Positions 26,357-34,695 of a stretch of 64,000 bases of DNA are shown in pieces. Within the stretch, counting starts at the first letter, position 1; each line of letters begins with the position of its first letter. Source of the DNA: JBBIQV01 sp964555285 (lineage in GTDB: Bacteria; Nitrospirota; Nitrospiria; Nitrospirales; Nitrospiraceae); assembly GCA_964555285.1 (NCBI GenBank), contig CAZKRM010000006.1, positions 69,096 to 133,095 on the forward strand, in the 5' to 3' direction. The notes beneath the pieces were generated by a model. The model had not been told where the DNA came from, ran no database searches, and was given only the letters and a program-made list of their open reading frames with translations. A program made the translations under genes and the position numbers.

Positions 26357-27152
26357 CGCTTCCTCGCCGGTAGCCTTCCAAATCTAACGTCACGTACCGG
26401 AAGCCAAGCTTCTTGAGCATCTCGCTGATGCGAAGTCGGCGTTCCTGGTTTAAGAGCGACGTAACGTCATCCCCGGCGATCTCAATTCTCGCGATCTCGC
26501 CGTGGTCCCTGACCCGGCAGTGTGTGAAGCCCTCCTGAAACAGCACCGCCTCGGCCTGCTCCACGCGGGTCAACTTGTCCCTGGTGATCTCGATCCCGCG
26601 CGGGATGCGTGAAGACAAGCAAGCGGCCGCCGGCTTCTCCCAATTGGACAGTCCCAACGAACGCGCGAGTTCCCGTACCTCGAACTTGGTGAGTTCCGCT
26701 TCCAGGAGAGGACTGCGCACACCATACTCTCGAGCAGCTCGGAGCCCAGGGCGGTCGTCTCCAAGATCGTCCAGGTTTGTTCCGTCCACGATAGATCCCG
26801 TCCGATTCTTGTCTCGCAGTGTTCCCAGCAAGGAGTACAGGTCCGACTTGCAATGGTAGCAGCGTGAGGCGTCGTTCTGGACGAAGGCCGGGATGTCCAA
26901 CTGGTCTGTCCGAACGATCTGATGAGCGGCCCCGATCTCCGCTGCAACCCGTCGGCAGGTGTCGAGCTCGATGGCGGGGAACGTGGGCGACACCGCCGTG
27001 ACCGCCACGGCCTGTGTTCCCAATTGCTGGTGCGCGACTTTCAGAACAAGCGAACTGTCGATCCCGCCGGAGAACGCGACGAGAACCGATTGCATGTCTG
27101 TCAGAGTTTGGCGAAGGTTCTCAAGTTTGTCGGCTAACGCTTCACGCTTCAC
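26343..27152 (-). CDS. larE: ATP-dependent sacrificial sulfur transferase LarE
   Basis: A 269-residue PP-loop ATP pyrophosphatase. The ATP site is SGGIDSS (28-34). RCYHCKSDLY (98-106) and Cys178 in AACLSSRIPRG match LarE, where that cysteine donates its sulfur to the nickel-pincer nucleotide precursor and is converted to dehydroalanine. The length fits the family. LarB, LarC and lactate racemase genes are not adjacent, so the nickel-pincer pathway is either encoded elsewhere or this homologue serves another thiolation. It is convergent with atpF. Confidence 0.88.
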   Translation of the reverse strand: MKREALADKLENLRQTLTDMQSVLVAFSGGIDSSLVLKVAHQQLGTQAVAVTAVSPTFPAIELDTCRRVAAEIGAAHQIVRTDQLDIPAFVQNDASRCYHCKSDLYSLLGTLRDKNRTGSIVDGTNLDDLGDDRPGLRAAREYGVRSPLLEAELTKFEVRELARSLGLSNWEKPAAACLSSRIPRGIEITRDKLTRVEQAEAVLFQEGFTHCRVRDHGEIARIEIAGDDVTSLLNQERRLRISEMLKKLGFRYVTLDLEGYRRGSANRG

Positions 27153-27168
27153 GCCTCATGCCTCACGG

Positions 27169-28572
27169 CTACTTTTGGACTTTGGCTTTGGCGAGGTCGC
27201 CCACGACGACGAGCGCGTACCGTTGCGGGTCGAGGTACTGTTTCGCAACGCGCTGGACATCGTCTTTGGTCACCCGCTCGATCCATTTCGGATACTGGGT
27301 GAAGTAATCCAGCCCGAGGCCGTAGAACTCGACCTGTGCCAACACCTGCGCGAGCTTTGCCGTGGAGTCGAACCGCAGCGGGAAACTCCCCATGATGAAC
27401 GACTTGGCTTCGGCCAGCTCCTGGTCGGTCACGGGTGCATCGCGCATGCCCTTCAGTTCGTTCAAGACACCGGTGATCGCTTGATTTGTCGCCTCGCTCC
27501 TGGTCTGTAGATTGACCATAAAGGCACCGGGCATCAGTCGTGCGTCGAAGTGACTCATCACCCCGTAGGCGAGGCCCTGCTTGTCGCGGATCGAGTCCAT
27601 CAAGCGGGAGGAAAACCCGCCGGCCCCTAGAATGTAATTCATGACGGTCACGGCGTAGTAATCCGGATTGGTTCGGCTGATCCCCGGATGCCCGAGCATG
27701 ATGGTCGATTGCGTCAGGTCCCTCTCGATCAGCTGGACCATCTTGCGCTCGATCGGGTTGGGTTTCTTGAGCGCCCGCGCCGGCGGTGCCCCTTTCTTCC
27801 AGGCGCTGAAATGGGTCTGCACGAGGGCGACGGCCTGGTCGTAGGTCAGATCTCCAACAAGAGCGAGGATCGTTTGATTCGGGAGATATTCTTTCGCGTA
27901 GAAATTCTGGACGTCTCCCAGCGTGATCTTCGCGAGCGTGTCTTCCGTGCCGTTTACCGGCCAGCGGTAAGGATGACCGTGGAAGACCAGCTGATTGAAG
28001 GCCTTCGTCGCGACATGGCCGGGGTCATCGTTATCGTTGACGATTTCGCCGAGAATTTGATTCCGAATCCGCTCGAACTCCTGCTTGTGAAAGGCTGGAT
28101 GCTGGAGAATGTCGGCCAACAGGGACGCTCCCACATCCATGTCTTTCTTGAGCACGCGCACCGACGCAGTGGTAAAGTCCTCCGATGTCTTCGCCTCGAG
28201 GGAGCCGCCCACGAAATCGATCTGCTCCGCGAGTTGCTTGGAGCTGCGCGTCGTGGTGCCCTCATCCAAGAGGCCGGCGACCAAGTTGGCGAGACCGGCC
28301 TTTTCAAAGGGGTCCTGCGCCGAACCGACCTTGAGCATCGCATGGACTTCGACGATGGGCAGATAATGCTGTTCAAGGAACAGCACGGTGATCCCGTTCG
28401 CGGTGACGAACCGCACGGGGTTGATGTCTGCTGCATGGGTTTCGTTCGAAATGAGGCCGAGGCACAACACGACGGCGATGAACAATAAATGCGTACGATT
28501 TCTCACGCGGCGATGGGTTGCCGACCGGCCGACGAACGTCTGGTCTGTGGAGAAGCAGGACGGCGACATCAT
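27169..28572 (-). CDS. M16 family zinc peptidase-like protein, non-catalytic partner
   Basis: A 467-residue M16 (pitrilysin/processing peptidase) protein with a signal peptide (LLFIAVVLCLGLISNETHA), so periplasmic. The inverted zinc motif HxxEH expected in the first domain is absent: the aligned region reads GLANLVAGLLDEGT. The C-terminal half keeps GYRY/R-type M16 features. This is the usual non-catalytic half of a bacterial M16 heterodimer. Its ATG overlaps the stop of the catalytic partner (ATGA), so the two are co-translated. Likely role: degradation of periplasmic peptides. Confidence 0.85.
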   Translation of the reverse strand: MMSPSCFSTDQTFVGRSATHRRVRNRTHLLFIAVVLCLGLISNETHAADINPVRFVTANGITVLFLEQHYLPIVEVHAMLKVGSAQDPFEKAGLANLVAGLLDEGTTTRSSKQLAEQIDFVGGSLEAKTSEDFTTASVRVLKKDMDVGASLLADILQHPAFHKQEFERIRNQILGEIVNDNDDPGHVATKAFNQLVFHGHPYRWPVNGTEDTLAKITLGDVQNFYAKEYLPNQTILALVGDLTYDQAVALVQTHFSAWKKGAPPARALKKPNPIERKMVQLIERDLTQSTIMLGHPGISRTNPDYYAVTVMNYILGAGGFSSRLMDSIRDKQGLAYGVMSHFDARLMPGAFMVNLQTRSEATNQAITGVLNELKGMRDAPVTDQELAEAKSFIMGSFPLRFDSTAKLAQVLAQVEFYGLGLDYFTQYPKWIERVTKDDVQRVAKQYLDPQRYALVVVGDLAKAKVQK

Positions 28573-29981
28573 TGTTTCGAGGTGGTGGTTGGCATGGTGG
28601 ATGGCTCTTTTCCTGGAGGAAGAGGAATGAGCGTCCCGATCGTCAACATATCGTCGAGCAAGTACTGACGTGCGACCCGTTGGACATCTTTCGCCGTCAC
28701 GGCTTTCGTCCGTTCCAAGAACTGTCCCACCTTCTTCCAGCCGGCGCCGACCGTCTCCGCCTGGCCCAACAGCATGGCGGAGCGAAAGTTGGAATCCTGC
28801 TCGAACACGTGGGACGCTTCAATTTGATTCTTAGCCCGCTGGAGTTCCAGCTCTGTCGGGGGCTCATTCTGGAGACGCCCGATCTCCTTGCGCAACGTCT
28901 CTTCGACGGGTTCCACCTTCTGGCTGGGATTCACCAGGGTGAAAAAGTAAAAGAGCCCCGGGTCGGCCTGCATGAGGCTGTACTCGGCTCCGACCGCGAG
29001 TGCAAGTTTCTGGTCGTACACGAGGCTCTGATAGAGACGAGAACTTTTTCCGGCGGAGAGAATAGCCTCAAGAACATTCAGCGCGTAGGAGTCCTCGCTG
29101 GTGTAGTTCGGCACACGGTACCCCAGCATCACGAACGGAACCTGCGCCTCCCGTTTCAGCAGAAACCGCCGCTCGCCCCGCTGGTCCGGTTCCATGACGG
29201 TCACGGGCTTCGGCGTGGGTCCTTTCGGAATCGGCTCGAAGAGCTTGGTGATGGTAGGCATCAGCGTCTCGGCCTTGATATCGCCGACAATGACCAGGGT
29301 GGCGTTGTTGGGCGAGTAGTACGTGTCATAATGGCGTTGTAAGTCGTCCAGGGTCATGGCATCCAGATCGGCAAACCAGCCGATCACCGGCCAATGGTAG
29401 GGATGGCTCATGAAGGCTTGCGCGAACAGCGCTTCGACGAGGTGGCCCTGCGGATCGTCCTCGGTGCGCAGGCGTCGTTCTTCCTTTACCACGTCGCGCT
29501 CGGTTTGCAGCTCTTTGGCGTCCAGCAGAAGCCCCTGCATCCGATCGGCTTCCAGTTCTAGGGCCAGTTCGACCCGATCCGCCGCCAGGTTCTCGAAATA
29601 GGCCGTGAAGTCCTGGCTGGTAAACGCGTTGTCTATGCCGCCGTTTTTGCGGATGATTCGGGAGAAGGCGCCGTTGGGATATTTATTGGTCCCCTTGAAC
29701 ATCATGTGTTCGAGCATGTGGGAGAGGCCTGCCCGACCCATGACTTCGTTCCGTGATCCGACCTTGTACCAGACTTGGATTGTGGCCACAGGGGCTTTGG
29801 GCACCTCGACCAGCAAGACCTTCATGCCGTTCGAGAGCACGAATTCCTTGGGGTCGGCGGCAACAGCGGAGGTGGTCCCCAGAAGTATCGCCAGGAGGAG
29901 AAAAATAATAACGTGGGCGAGAGAACCGGATACAGCAGGCGGTCGTCGAGTCATGAGAGTTCGTTTACCATCGTTGTGCAT
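28569..29981 (-). CDS. M16 family zinc peptidase, catalytic subunit
   Basis: A 470-residue periplasmic metalloprotease. After the signal segment (IIFLLLAILLGTTSAVA) comes the zinc motif HMLEHMMFKGT (HxxEH), with the downstream glutamate ligand in the ELEADRM region. A second M16 domain follows. It pairs with the overlapping downstream gene, which lacks the motif, giving a two-subunit processing-peptidase arrangement. The start may be 29981 or an internal ATG at 29954; both keep the signal peptide. It begins 1 base after the rlmN stop. Confidence 0.88.
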   Translation of the reverse strand: MHNDGKRTLMTRRPPAVSGSLAHVIIFLLLAILLGTTSAVAADPKEFVLSNGMKVLLVEVPKAPVATIQVWYKVGSRNEVMGRAGLSHMLEHMMFKGTNKYPNGAFSRIIRKNGGIDNAFTSQDFTAYFENLAADRVELALELEADRMQGLLLDAKELQTERDVVKEERRLRTEDDPQGHLVEALFAQAFMSHPYHWPVIGWFADLDAMTLDDLQRHYDTYYSPNNATLVIVGDIKAETLMPTITKLFEPIPKGPTPKPVTVMEPDQRGERRFLLKREAQVPFVMLGYRVPNYTSEDSYALNVLEAILSAGKSSRLYQSLVYDQKLALAVGAEYSLMQADPGLFYFFTLVNPSQKVEPVEETLRKEIGRLQNEPPTELELQRAKNQIEASHVFEQDSNFRSAMLLGQAETVGAGWKKVGQFLERTKAVTAKDVQRVARQYLLDDMLTIGTLIPLPPGKEPSTMPTTTSKQ

Positions 29982-29982
29982 G

Positions 29983-31092
29983 CTAGCAATGGGTTTCGAT
30001 CGGTGTCAAGGCGAGCGGAGAGGGTGAGTCGGCTGTGCGTCCCAGTTGGCCGCACGCGCCGAGTACGTCTCGACCCTTGCTTTTCCGTACATACGTGTCG
30101 ATGCCGGCCTGTCGGAGCAAGGCTTGAAAGGAGGCGACCGACTCGTCGCTGGGGCGCTTGAATCCACTGCCTGGAAATTCGTTGAAGGGGATCAGGTTGA
30201 CCTTGCAGCGGATTCCTCGCACCAGTTTCGTCAACCGGCGGGCGTCGTCTTCCGTGTCGTTGACGCCGCCGAGCAAGACGTACTCGAACGTCAGTCGGCG
30301 ATGTGGAGGCAGTGGGTAGCGGCGACATGCGGCGAGCAAGGCTTTGAGCGAATGAAGGCGGTTCACGGTCGGCATGAGCTGCTCGCGCTGGGCTTCCGTC
30401 GATGCGTTGAGGGAAACGGCCAGGTTGATGCCTAAGGCTGCGACGTCTTGGAGCCGGGATGCGAGCCCGGCGGTGGAGAGTGTGATCCGGCGGGGCGAGA
30501 TTCCGAGTCCCCACCGGCTATTGGTCAGCCGGGTGATCGCGTCCGACACGGCGTCGAAATTCGCCAGCGGTTCGCCCATGCCCATCAAGACCATGTTGGC
30601 CACCCGCTCGGGCGATGTCAAGTGGTTCTGCACCATGAAGACTTGTCCGATGATCTCGTGCGCGCGGAGATTGCGCATGAGTCCCATCGTGCCGGTGAGA
30701 CAGAAGCCACAATCCAAGGTACAGCCGACTTGGGTCGAGAGGCACAGCGTCAGGCGGTCGGCATCGGGAATCAGGACGCTTTCGACGGTGACGCCGTCTT
30801 CCAAGGTGGACAGGAACTTCCTGGTTCCATCTTCCGACGAGAGGATGCGGCAACTGCCGGCCTTACCGATGTAGGCCTGTGTCTGGAGCATCCGCCGTTC
30901 TGCTTGGGAAAGGTCCGTCATCTCTTGAATGTCCGCGATCCGTCGTTGATACAGCCAACGAAGAATCTGCTGTGTCCGGTAGCGTGGCCAGCCGAGTGCC
31001 TTCACCATCTGTCCCAGTGCGTGCTCGTCCAGGCTGAGGAGATTCTTACGTGAAGCTGGAGCTGGATTCTGCGGGAGAGATCGAGTATCCAT
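29983..31092 (-). CDS. rlmN: 23S rRNA (adenine-C2)-methyltransferase, dual tRNA specificity
   Basis: A radical SAM enzyme that methylates C2 of A2503 in 23S rRNA and A37 in some tRNAs. The [4Fe-4S] cysteines are C124, C128 and C131 in CTLDCGFCLTGTMG. N-terminal features LSLDEHALGQMVKALG and the second catalytic cysteine near the C-terminus (DVLGACGQL) are present. The 369-residue length is normal. It is probably in one transcript with the M16 pair downstream. Its start is divergent from, and close to, the transglycosylase promoter region. Confidence 0.93.
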   Translation of the reverse strand: MDTRSLPQNPAPASRKNLLSLDEHALGQMVKALGWPRYRTQQILRWLYQRRIADIQEMTDLSQAERRMLQTQAYIGKAGSCRILSSEDGTRKFLSTLEDGVTVESVLIPDADRLTLCLSTQVGCTLDCGFCLTGTMGLMRNLRAHEIIGQVFMVQNHLTSPERVANMVLMGMGEPLANFDAVSDAITRLTNSRWGLGISPRRITLSTAGLASRLQDVAALGINLAVSLNASTEAQREQLMPTVNRLHSLKALLAACRRYPLPPHRRLTFEYVLLGGVNDTEDDARRLTKLVRGIRCKVNLIPFNEFPGSGFKRPSDESVASFQALLRQAGIDTYVRKSKGRDVLGACGQLGRTADSPSPLALTPIETHC

Positions 31093-31156
31093 ACGCGCAG
31101 CCTACCACAGCAAAAATTCCAGTGACAAGGCGAGCGGGATCCAATGTCCGTGGTCG

Positions 31157-31184
31157 TTGGAGAGAAGCGGCTTTGCTATATAAT
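31157..31184 (+). promoter_or_regulatory. Sigma70-type promoter of the TPR-transglycosylase gene
   Basis: TTGGAG at 31157-31162 and a perfect TATAAT at 31179-31184 are separated by 16 bases, 21 bases before the ATG at 31206. The leader would be about 15 bases. Confidence 0.6.
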
Positions 31185-31205
31185 AGAGCGAACATTCGTC
31201 ACGCC

Positions 31206-33467
31206 ATGCGTCATCGCTCATCCGTCAGCACGAGAGTCTCATCGAGCCGAATGCTTCTCAGCACTCTGGTGCTGGGTGGTGTGATCGTCTCATGTTTCTT
31301 CACCGTGACGCCTGTCGGAGCCGAGCCGGGAATGTCCGACTCAATCGCCCCTTTCTTGTGTGAGACAGCCGAAGAGTGTTTCCGGGCGGCAGTTGCGACA
31401 ACGAAACAAAAACCGACAACGCCGGCTGGTCGTGAACAACAGGTGAGCGCCAAGCTCGAACGGCTCCGTTTGGTGATGGAGCGACACCCTGCGACTGTGT
31501 GGGCGAAACGCGCGGGCCTGCTCTCCGGCGTGCTGTCGGTCGAGCGCGATCCCGCGGTGTCGATCGAGTTTTTCCGTGCGGCGCAGCGCGACTTCCCGAT
31601 ATTAGCGGATTATGTGCGGCTCTGGATGGGCGAGGCGCTCTTGAAACAGGGCGATGCCGCGCATGCTGCGGCCATGTTCGAGTCCATCCCCCAGGTCATG
31701 TCCGATACGAATCTGTCGGGCCGGGTGGCGTATCGGGCGGGCGAGGCATGGTATCAAGCCGGCGACTGTGTCAGTGCCGCCGAATGGCTGAGTCGAGCGA
31801 CTGCGCTCAACGAGAAGGATCTCTCGGCTCCATCGGCGCTGATGCATGTGGCCGAGTGCTACCTGCGTGAAGGGCGTCACGCGGAGGGCGGCATCTTCCT
31901 CAAGCAGATTTGGATACGGTATCCCACCAGCCCTGAAGCGCGTGACGTCGAGACTCGGCTCAGCGGACAGCTTGGCGGAGAGGCGTGGGTACCGTCTTCC
32001 GACGAGCGCTATGCGCGTGCCCAAGCGTTCTTGGGGCTGGCTTTGCATGCAGAGGCGGTTGACGAGTTGCGGAAATTTCTTGCGCTCGCTCCGCATCACC
32101 CGCGACGCTCGGAGGCGAAGCTCAAATTAGGAGTCGCCCACGTGCGGATGAAGGCCTACGACCAGGCTCGGGATCTGTTTCGTGGGCTGGCTGCGGACGG
32201 GGTTTCCGAATCCAACGAGGCGGCGGTGTGGCTGGCGCGCGTGTATCTTCGGCAGGGGCAGGGAGACAAGCTGCTTGAGTTGGCCAGGTCGTCAGACCAG
32301 TCCCTCTTGGCTGAACAGCGGGCGATGGTGCAGCTCTTCGCCGGCATCTGGCTCGAAGATGAAAACAAATTCGACGAGGCGATCGCACATTTCCGCCGGA
32401 TCGTGAAGTCTGAAGCCCCCACGCCTCAACGGCTCGAGGCGCTGTGGCGAATCGGGTGGGTCCAATACCGCACGAATCGATACCGTGAGGCGATGGCGAC
32501 CTTCCAGGACGTGGTGGACGCCGGAGACGGCGAGTGGGAGCCCCAGGCACTCTATTGGATGGGACGTGCGACGGAACGCGAAAGCCGCGACAAGGCCAAG
32601 GACCTCTATGGTCGTGTCTGCCGGCAGTATGTCTATACCTATTATTGTCAGCTTAGCCGTCAGCGCACGGAGATTCCTCTGCCTCCTCTCATGGCGTTGG
32701 ATGGCGAGCAGGGGCACACGCTCGCGCTTCCGCTGAACAAACGGCGGGAGGTCGAACGCGAACCGGCCTATCAGCGCGCCATTGAGCTGAAGATCTTGGG
32801 GTTGGATCACGATGCCGCCCGAGAACTGGCTGCCCTGACCGAGCGGTATGGTCGCGATCAAGAGGTCATGCTCACACTATCGACTCTGTTGAGTGAGGTG
32901 GGGGCCTATCATCAAGCCCTGCGTCTGGCCAGACTCCACTTTCGGGACAAGATCGAGCGGAGCGGAGGCTCGGTGGATCCTTCTCTGTGGAGTGCGGCGT
33001 ATCCCACCGGGCTGTTGTCTGCCATTCGTGCCCAGGGCGTGAAGCGGGTCGATCCGTACCTCGCGGCAGCGATCATCCGGGAAGAAAGCCAATATGACGG
33101 GCGTGCAGTGTCCCGCGTGGGCGCCATCGGCCTCATGCAACTCATGCCGGCAACGGCCGGCGCGGTCGCTCATCGCTGGGGCTTGCCGGGTGTGGGGCGG
33201 GATGATCTCTTCGATCAGGAGACCAATGTCCGAATCGGCGTGCGCTATCTCGAAGAACTGTTGGAACAGTTTTCCGGCAACTTCATCGCGGCGATCGGGG
33301 CCTACAACGCCGGGCCTGTCGTGGTCCAAAAGTGGATGGCGATGCATCTCGGACGAGAGCCCGATGAATTCGTGGAGTTGATCCCCTATCAGGAGACCCG
33401 CCAGTATGTGAAGCGAGTGCTCCGGAGCTACCGGGAGTACCGTCGGCTCGGAGAGGTTTCTCCATAA
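31206..33467 (+). CDS. Slt70-like lytic transglycosylase with TPR-like superhelix
   Basis: About 753 residues. A signal peptide (LLSTLVLGGVIVSC) is followed by a long alpha-superhelix with TPR-like units (for example ALYWMGRATERESRDKAKDLY), then a C-terminal SLT domain: YLAAAIIREESQYDGRAVSRVGAIGLMQLMP, with catalytic Glu in EESQYD, then AYNAGP and YQETRQYVKRVLRSY. It cleaves peptidoglycan in the periplasm like Slt70. The ATG at 31206 is favoured over a longer frame because the promoter's -10 box lies inside that longer frame. Confidence 0.9.
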   Translation: MRHRSSVSTRVSSSRMLLSTLVLGGVIVSCFFTVTPVGAEPGMSDSIAPFLCETAEECFRAAVATTKQKPTTPAGREQQVSAKLERLRLVMERHPATVWAKRAGLLSGVLSVERDPAVSIEFFRAAQRDFPILADYVRLWMGEALLKQGDAAHAAAMFESIPQVMSDTNLSGRVAYRAGEAWYQAGDCVSAAEWLSRATALNEKDLSAPSALMHVAECYLREGRHAEGGIFLKQIWIRYPTSPEARDVETRLSGQLGGEAWVPSSDERYARAQAFLGLALHAEAVDELRKFLALAPHHPRRSEAKLKLGVAHVRMKAYDQARDLFRGLAADGVSESNEAAVWLARVYLRQGQGDKLLELARSSDQSLLAEQRAMVQLFAGIWLEDENKFDEAIAHFRRIVKSEAPTPQRLEALWRIGWVQYRTNRYREAMATFQDVVDAGDGEWEPQALYWMGRATERESRDKAKDLYGRVCRQYVYTYYCQLSRQRTEIPLPPLMALDGEQGHTLALPLNKRREVEREPAYQRAIELKILGLDHDAARELAALTERYGRDQEVMLTLSTLLSEVGAYHQALRLARLHFRDKIERSGGSVDPSLWSAAYPTGLLSAIRAQGVKRVDPYLAAAIIREESQYDGRAVSRVGAIGLMQLMPATAGAVAHRWGLPGVGRDDLFDQETNVRIGVRYLEELLEQFSGNFIAAIGAYNAGPVVVQKWMAMHLGREPDEFVELIPYQETRQYVKRVLRSYREYRRLGEVSP

Positions 33468-33491
33468 TCATCAATCATCGACTCTCGTTTC

Positions 33492-33520
33492 TTGACAAGG
33501 TGTAGTGAAGTTTCTATAGT
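33492..33520 (+). promoter_or_regulatory. Near-consensus sigma70 promoter of zapB-zapA
   Basis: Perfect TTGACA at 33492-33497 and TATAGT at 33515-33520 are separated by 17 bases, 38 bases before the zapB ATG. The sequence TTTCTATAGTGCGCCA closely matches the leaderless promoter at 18791-18805. Confidence 0.7.
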
Positions 33521-33558
33521 GCGCCACAATCCGTCGTGGTTGAAGAGGGACCTGGGTC

Positions 33559-33813
33559 ATGGCTATCGAACGGTTGGATGCTCTCGAAGGACGTATTCGG
33601 GAATTGGTGAGAATGGTGCAGGATCTGAAGCGTAAGAATGTGACGCTGGAGGAAGAATTGCGCGCCGCGCGCCAGCGTCTTGCGGTGCAAGACGATGCCA
33701 ACCGGCGATGGGAGCACGAGCGAAACGACATCAAGTCGCGGATCGAAAAAGTGTTGGGCGAGATGGAAGTGCTCGAGTGCCTGGATGAGTCCAAGGAGGT
33801 GGCGCTTGACTAA
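33559..33813 (+). CDS. zapB: Small coiled-coil protein, ZapB-like
   Basis: An 84-residue fully helical protein with heptad repeats throughout (ALEGRIRELVRMVQDLKRKN and KSRIEKVLGEMEVLE). Its size and position immediately before zapA suggest a ZapB-type division factor that stabilises the Z ring through ZapA. The family is defined by coiled coil rather than motif, so the name rests partly on context. It overlaps the zapA start by 8 bases. Confidence 0.65.
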   Translation: MAIERLDALEGRIRELVRMVQDLKRKNVTLEEELRAARQRLAVQDDANRRWEHERNDIKSRIEKVLGEMEVLECLDESKEVALD

Positions 33814-34102
33814 GACCATCGACGTAGAGATTTACGGCCAGAAGTACAGCATTCGCGGAGAGGCCGATGAAACCTATGTGCGCCAGTTGGCTCATTTCAT
33901 CGATGAGCATATGCGAGGTTTGGCGCAAGGGATGAAGACCGCCACGCTCTCAAAGCTGGCGGTGCTCACGGCCATTAATCTCGCGCATCAGCTCTTTGAA
34001 GCGGAGAAGAAGCGGCAACAAGGCGAAGCGGATGTCGAGCGGCGCATGGTGACCCTCATGGAGTCGATCGAAGAGCAAATCCCGCCCTCCGTTCTCCGGT
34101 GA
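33806..34102 (+). CDS. zapA: Cell division protein ZapA
   Basis: A 98-residue ZapA-family protein: IDVEIYGQKYSIRGEADETYVRQLAHFID near the N-terminus and a C-terminal coiled coil (LAHQLFEAEKKRQQGEADVERR). It bundles FtsZ filaments at midcell. The start is a TTG at 33806, chosen because AAGGAGG lies 6 bases upstream inside the zapB end and because the conserved sequence begins directly after it. A terminator-like hairpin follows the stop. Confidence 0.85.
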   Translation: MTKTIDVEIYGQKYSIRGEADETYVRQLAHFIDEHMRGLAQGMKTATLSKLAVLTAINLAHQLFEAEKKRQQGEADVERRMVTLMESIEEQIPPSVLR

Positions 34103-34107
34103 GAATC

Positions 34108-34140
34108 GCCTTGCAATCAAGGCAGGCGTTTGTTATCGTT
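34108..34140 (+). terminator. Terminator-like hairpin after zapA
   Basis: GCCTTG and CAAGGC form a 6-base stem around CAAT (34108-34123), followed by a T-rich stretch to 34140. The same bases also contain TTGCAA (34111-34116) and TATCGT (34134-34139) with a 17-base gap, so a promoter for the following stretch is an alternative reading. Confidence 0.4.
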
Positions 34141-34670
34141 TCAACTAGATACGCGAAGATACCCGTGTGTGTGATGGACCAGTACAGGTGTTGGAAGAAC
34201 GCGATGGTGTCGAGATCAGAATGAGGAACAGCGTTGAAGCTGTGTTGAATGTGGAAGTGCCGATGCTCTTTGCCGCGATAGTGAGAATGTTGTTCGGGAT
34301 GATGGCGAAAGCGGTCGGGCGAGTAGCGACCTTGTGTCTCACAGAGAGGGGGCGCTCCGTCCGACAGAGGGGAGAAAGTCCGTACGCGTTGGGGAATGTG
34401 GCCTTTGTTACCTCTCCAGGACACGTACACGGCGTGGGGAGAGGATCGCGGCGGCCAAGTGGGCAGCCGATCATTCCTGCGCGAGGGCGACCTCGAGCTC
34501 GGGCCAGTCGCGGTTAACGTTCATGGGAAGAGCGTTCGACTTCTTGCCGTTCTGATCTCCTTCCAGTTCTCGTCAGCGGTTCTTCCTCTCCTCGATACCG
34601 GTTTCAACGCACTCACGATCATACGTTCATGACCGGCTTGCGGCGGCAGTTGTCGTCGTGTCCTTTTTGC
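34141..34670 (+). ncRNA. Long gene-free stretch between zapA and rny; possible structured RNA
   Basis: About 530 bases with no convincing protein: open frames here have odd composition and no family resemblance. The stretch includes a hairpin, CCTCTCC paired with GGAGAGG with an inner CACG/CGTG, at roughly 34410-34447. In many bacteria the 6S RNA gene (ssrS) lies just after zapA, so a 6S-type RNA is a reasonable candidate by position. I could not draw the diagnostic long stem with central bubble by hand. The alternative is simply a long leader of rny. Confidence 0.25.
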
Positions 34671-34695
34671 TTTGCCGGAGAGGGTGAGGGCTATC

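Noticed and set aside
34360..34400. GGGGAGAAAGTCCG, resembling the RNase P RNA GAGGAAAGTCC core
   Set aside because: The match is imperfect and the other conserved RNase P segments are not found in the following 300 bases.
34145..34517. Overlapping frames on both strands after zapA
   Set aside because: No ribosome site, odd composition and conflicting frames; a non-coding or RNA reading fits better.
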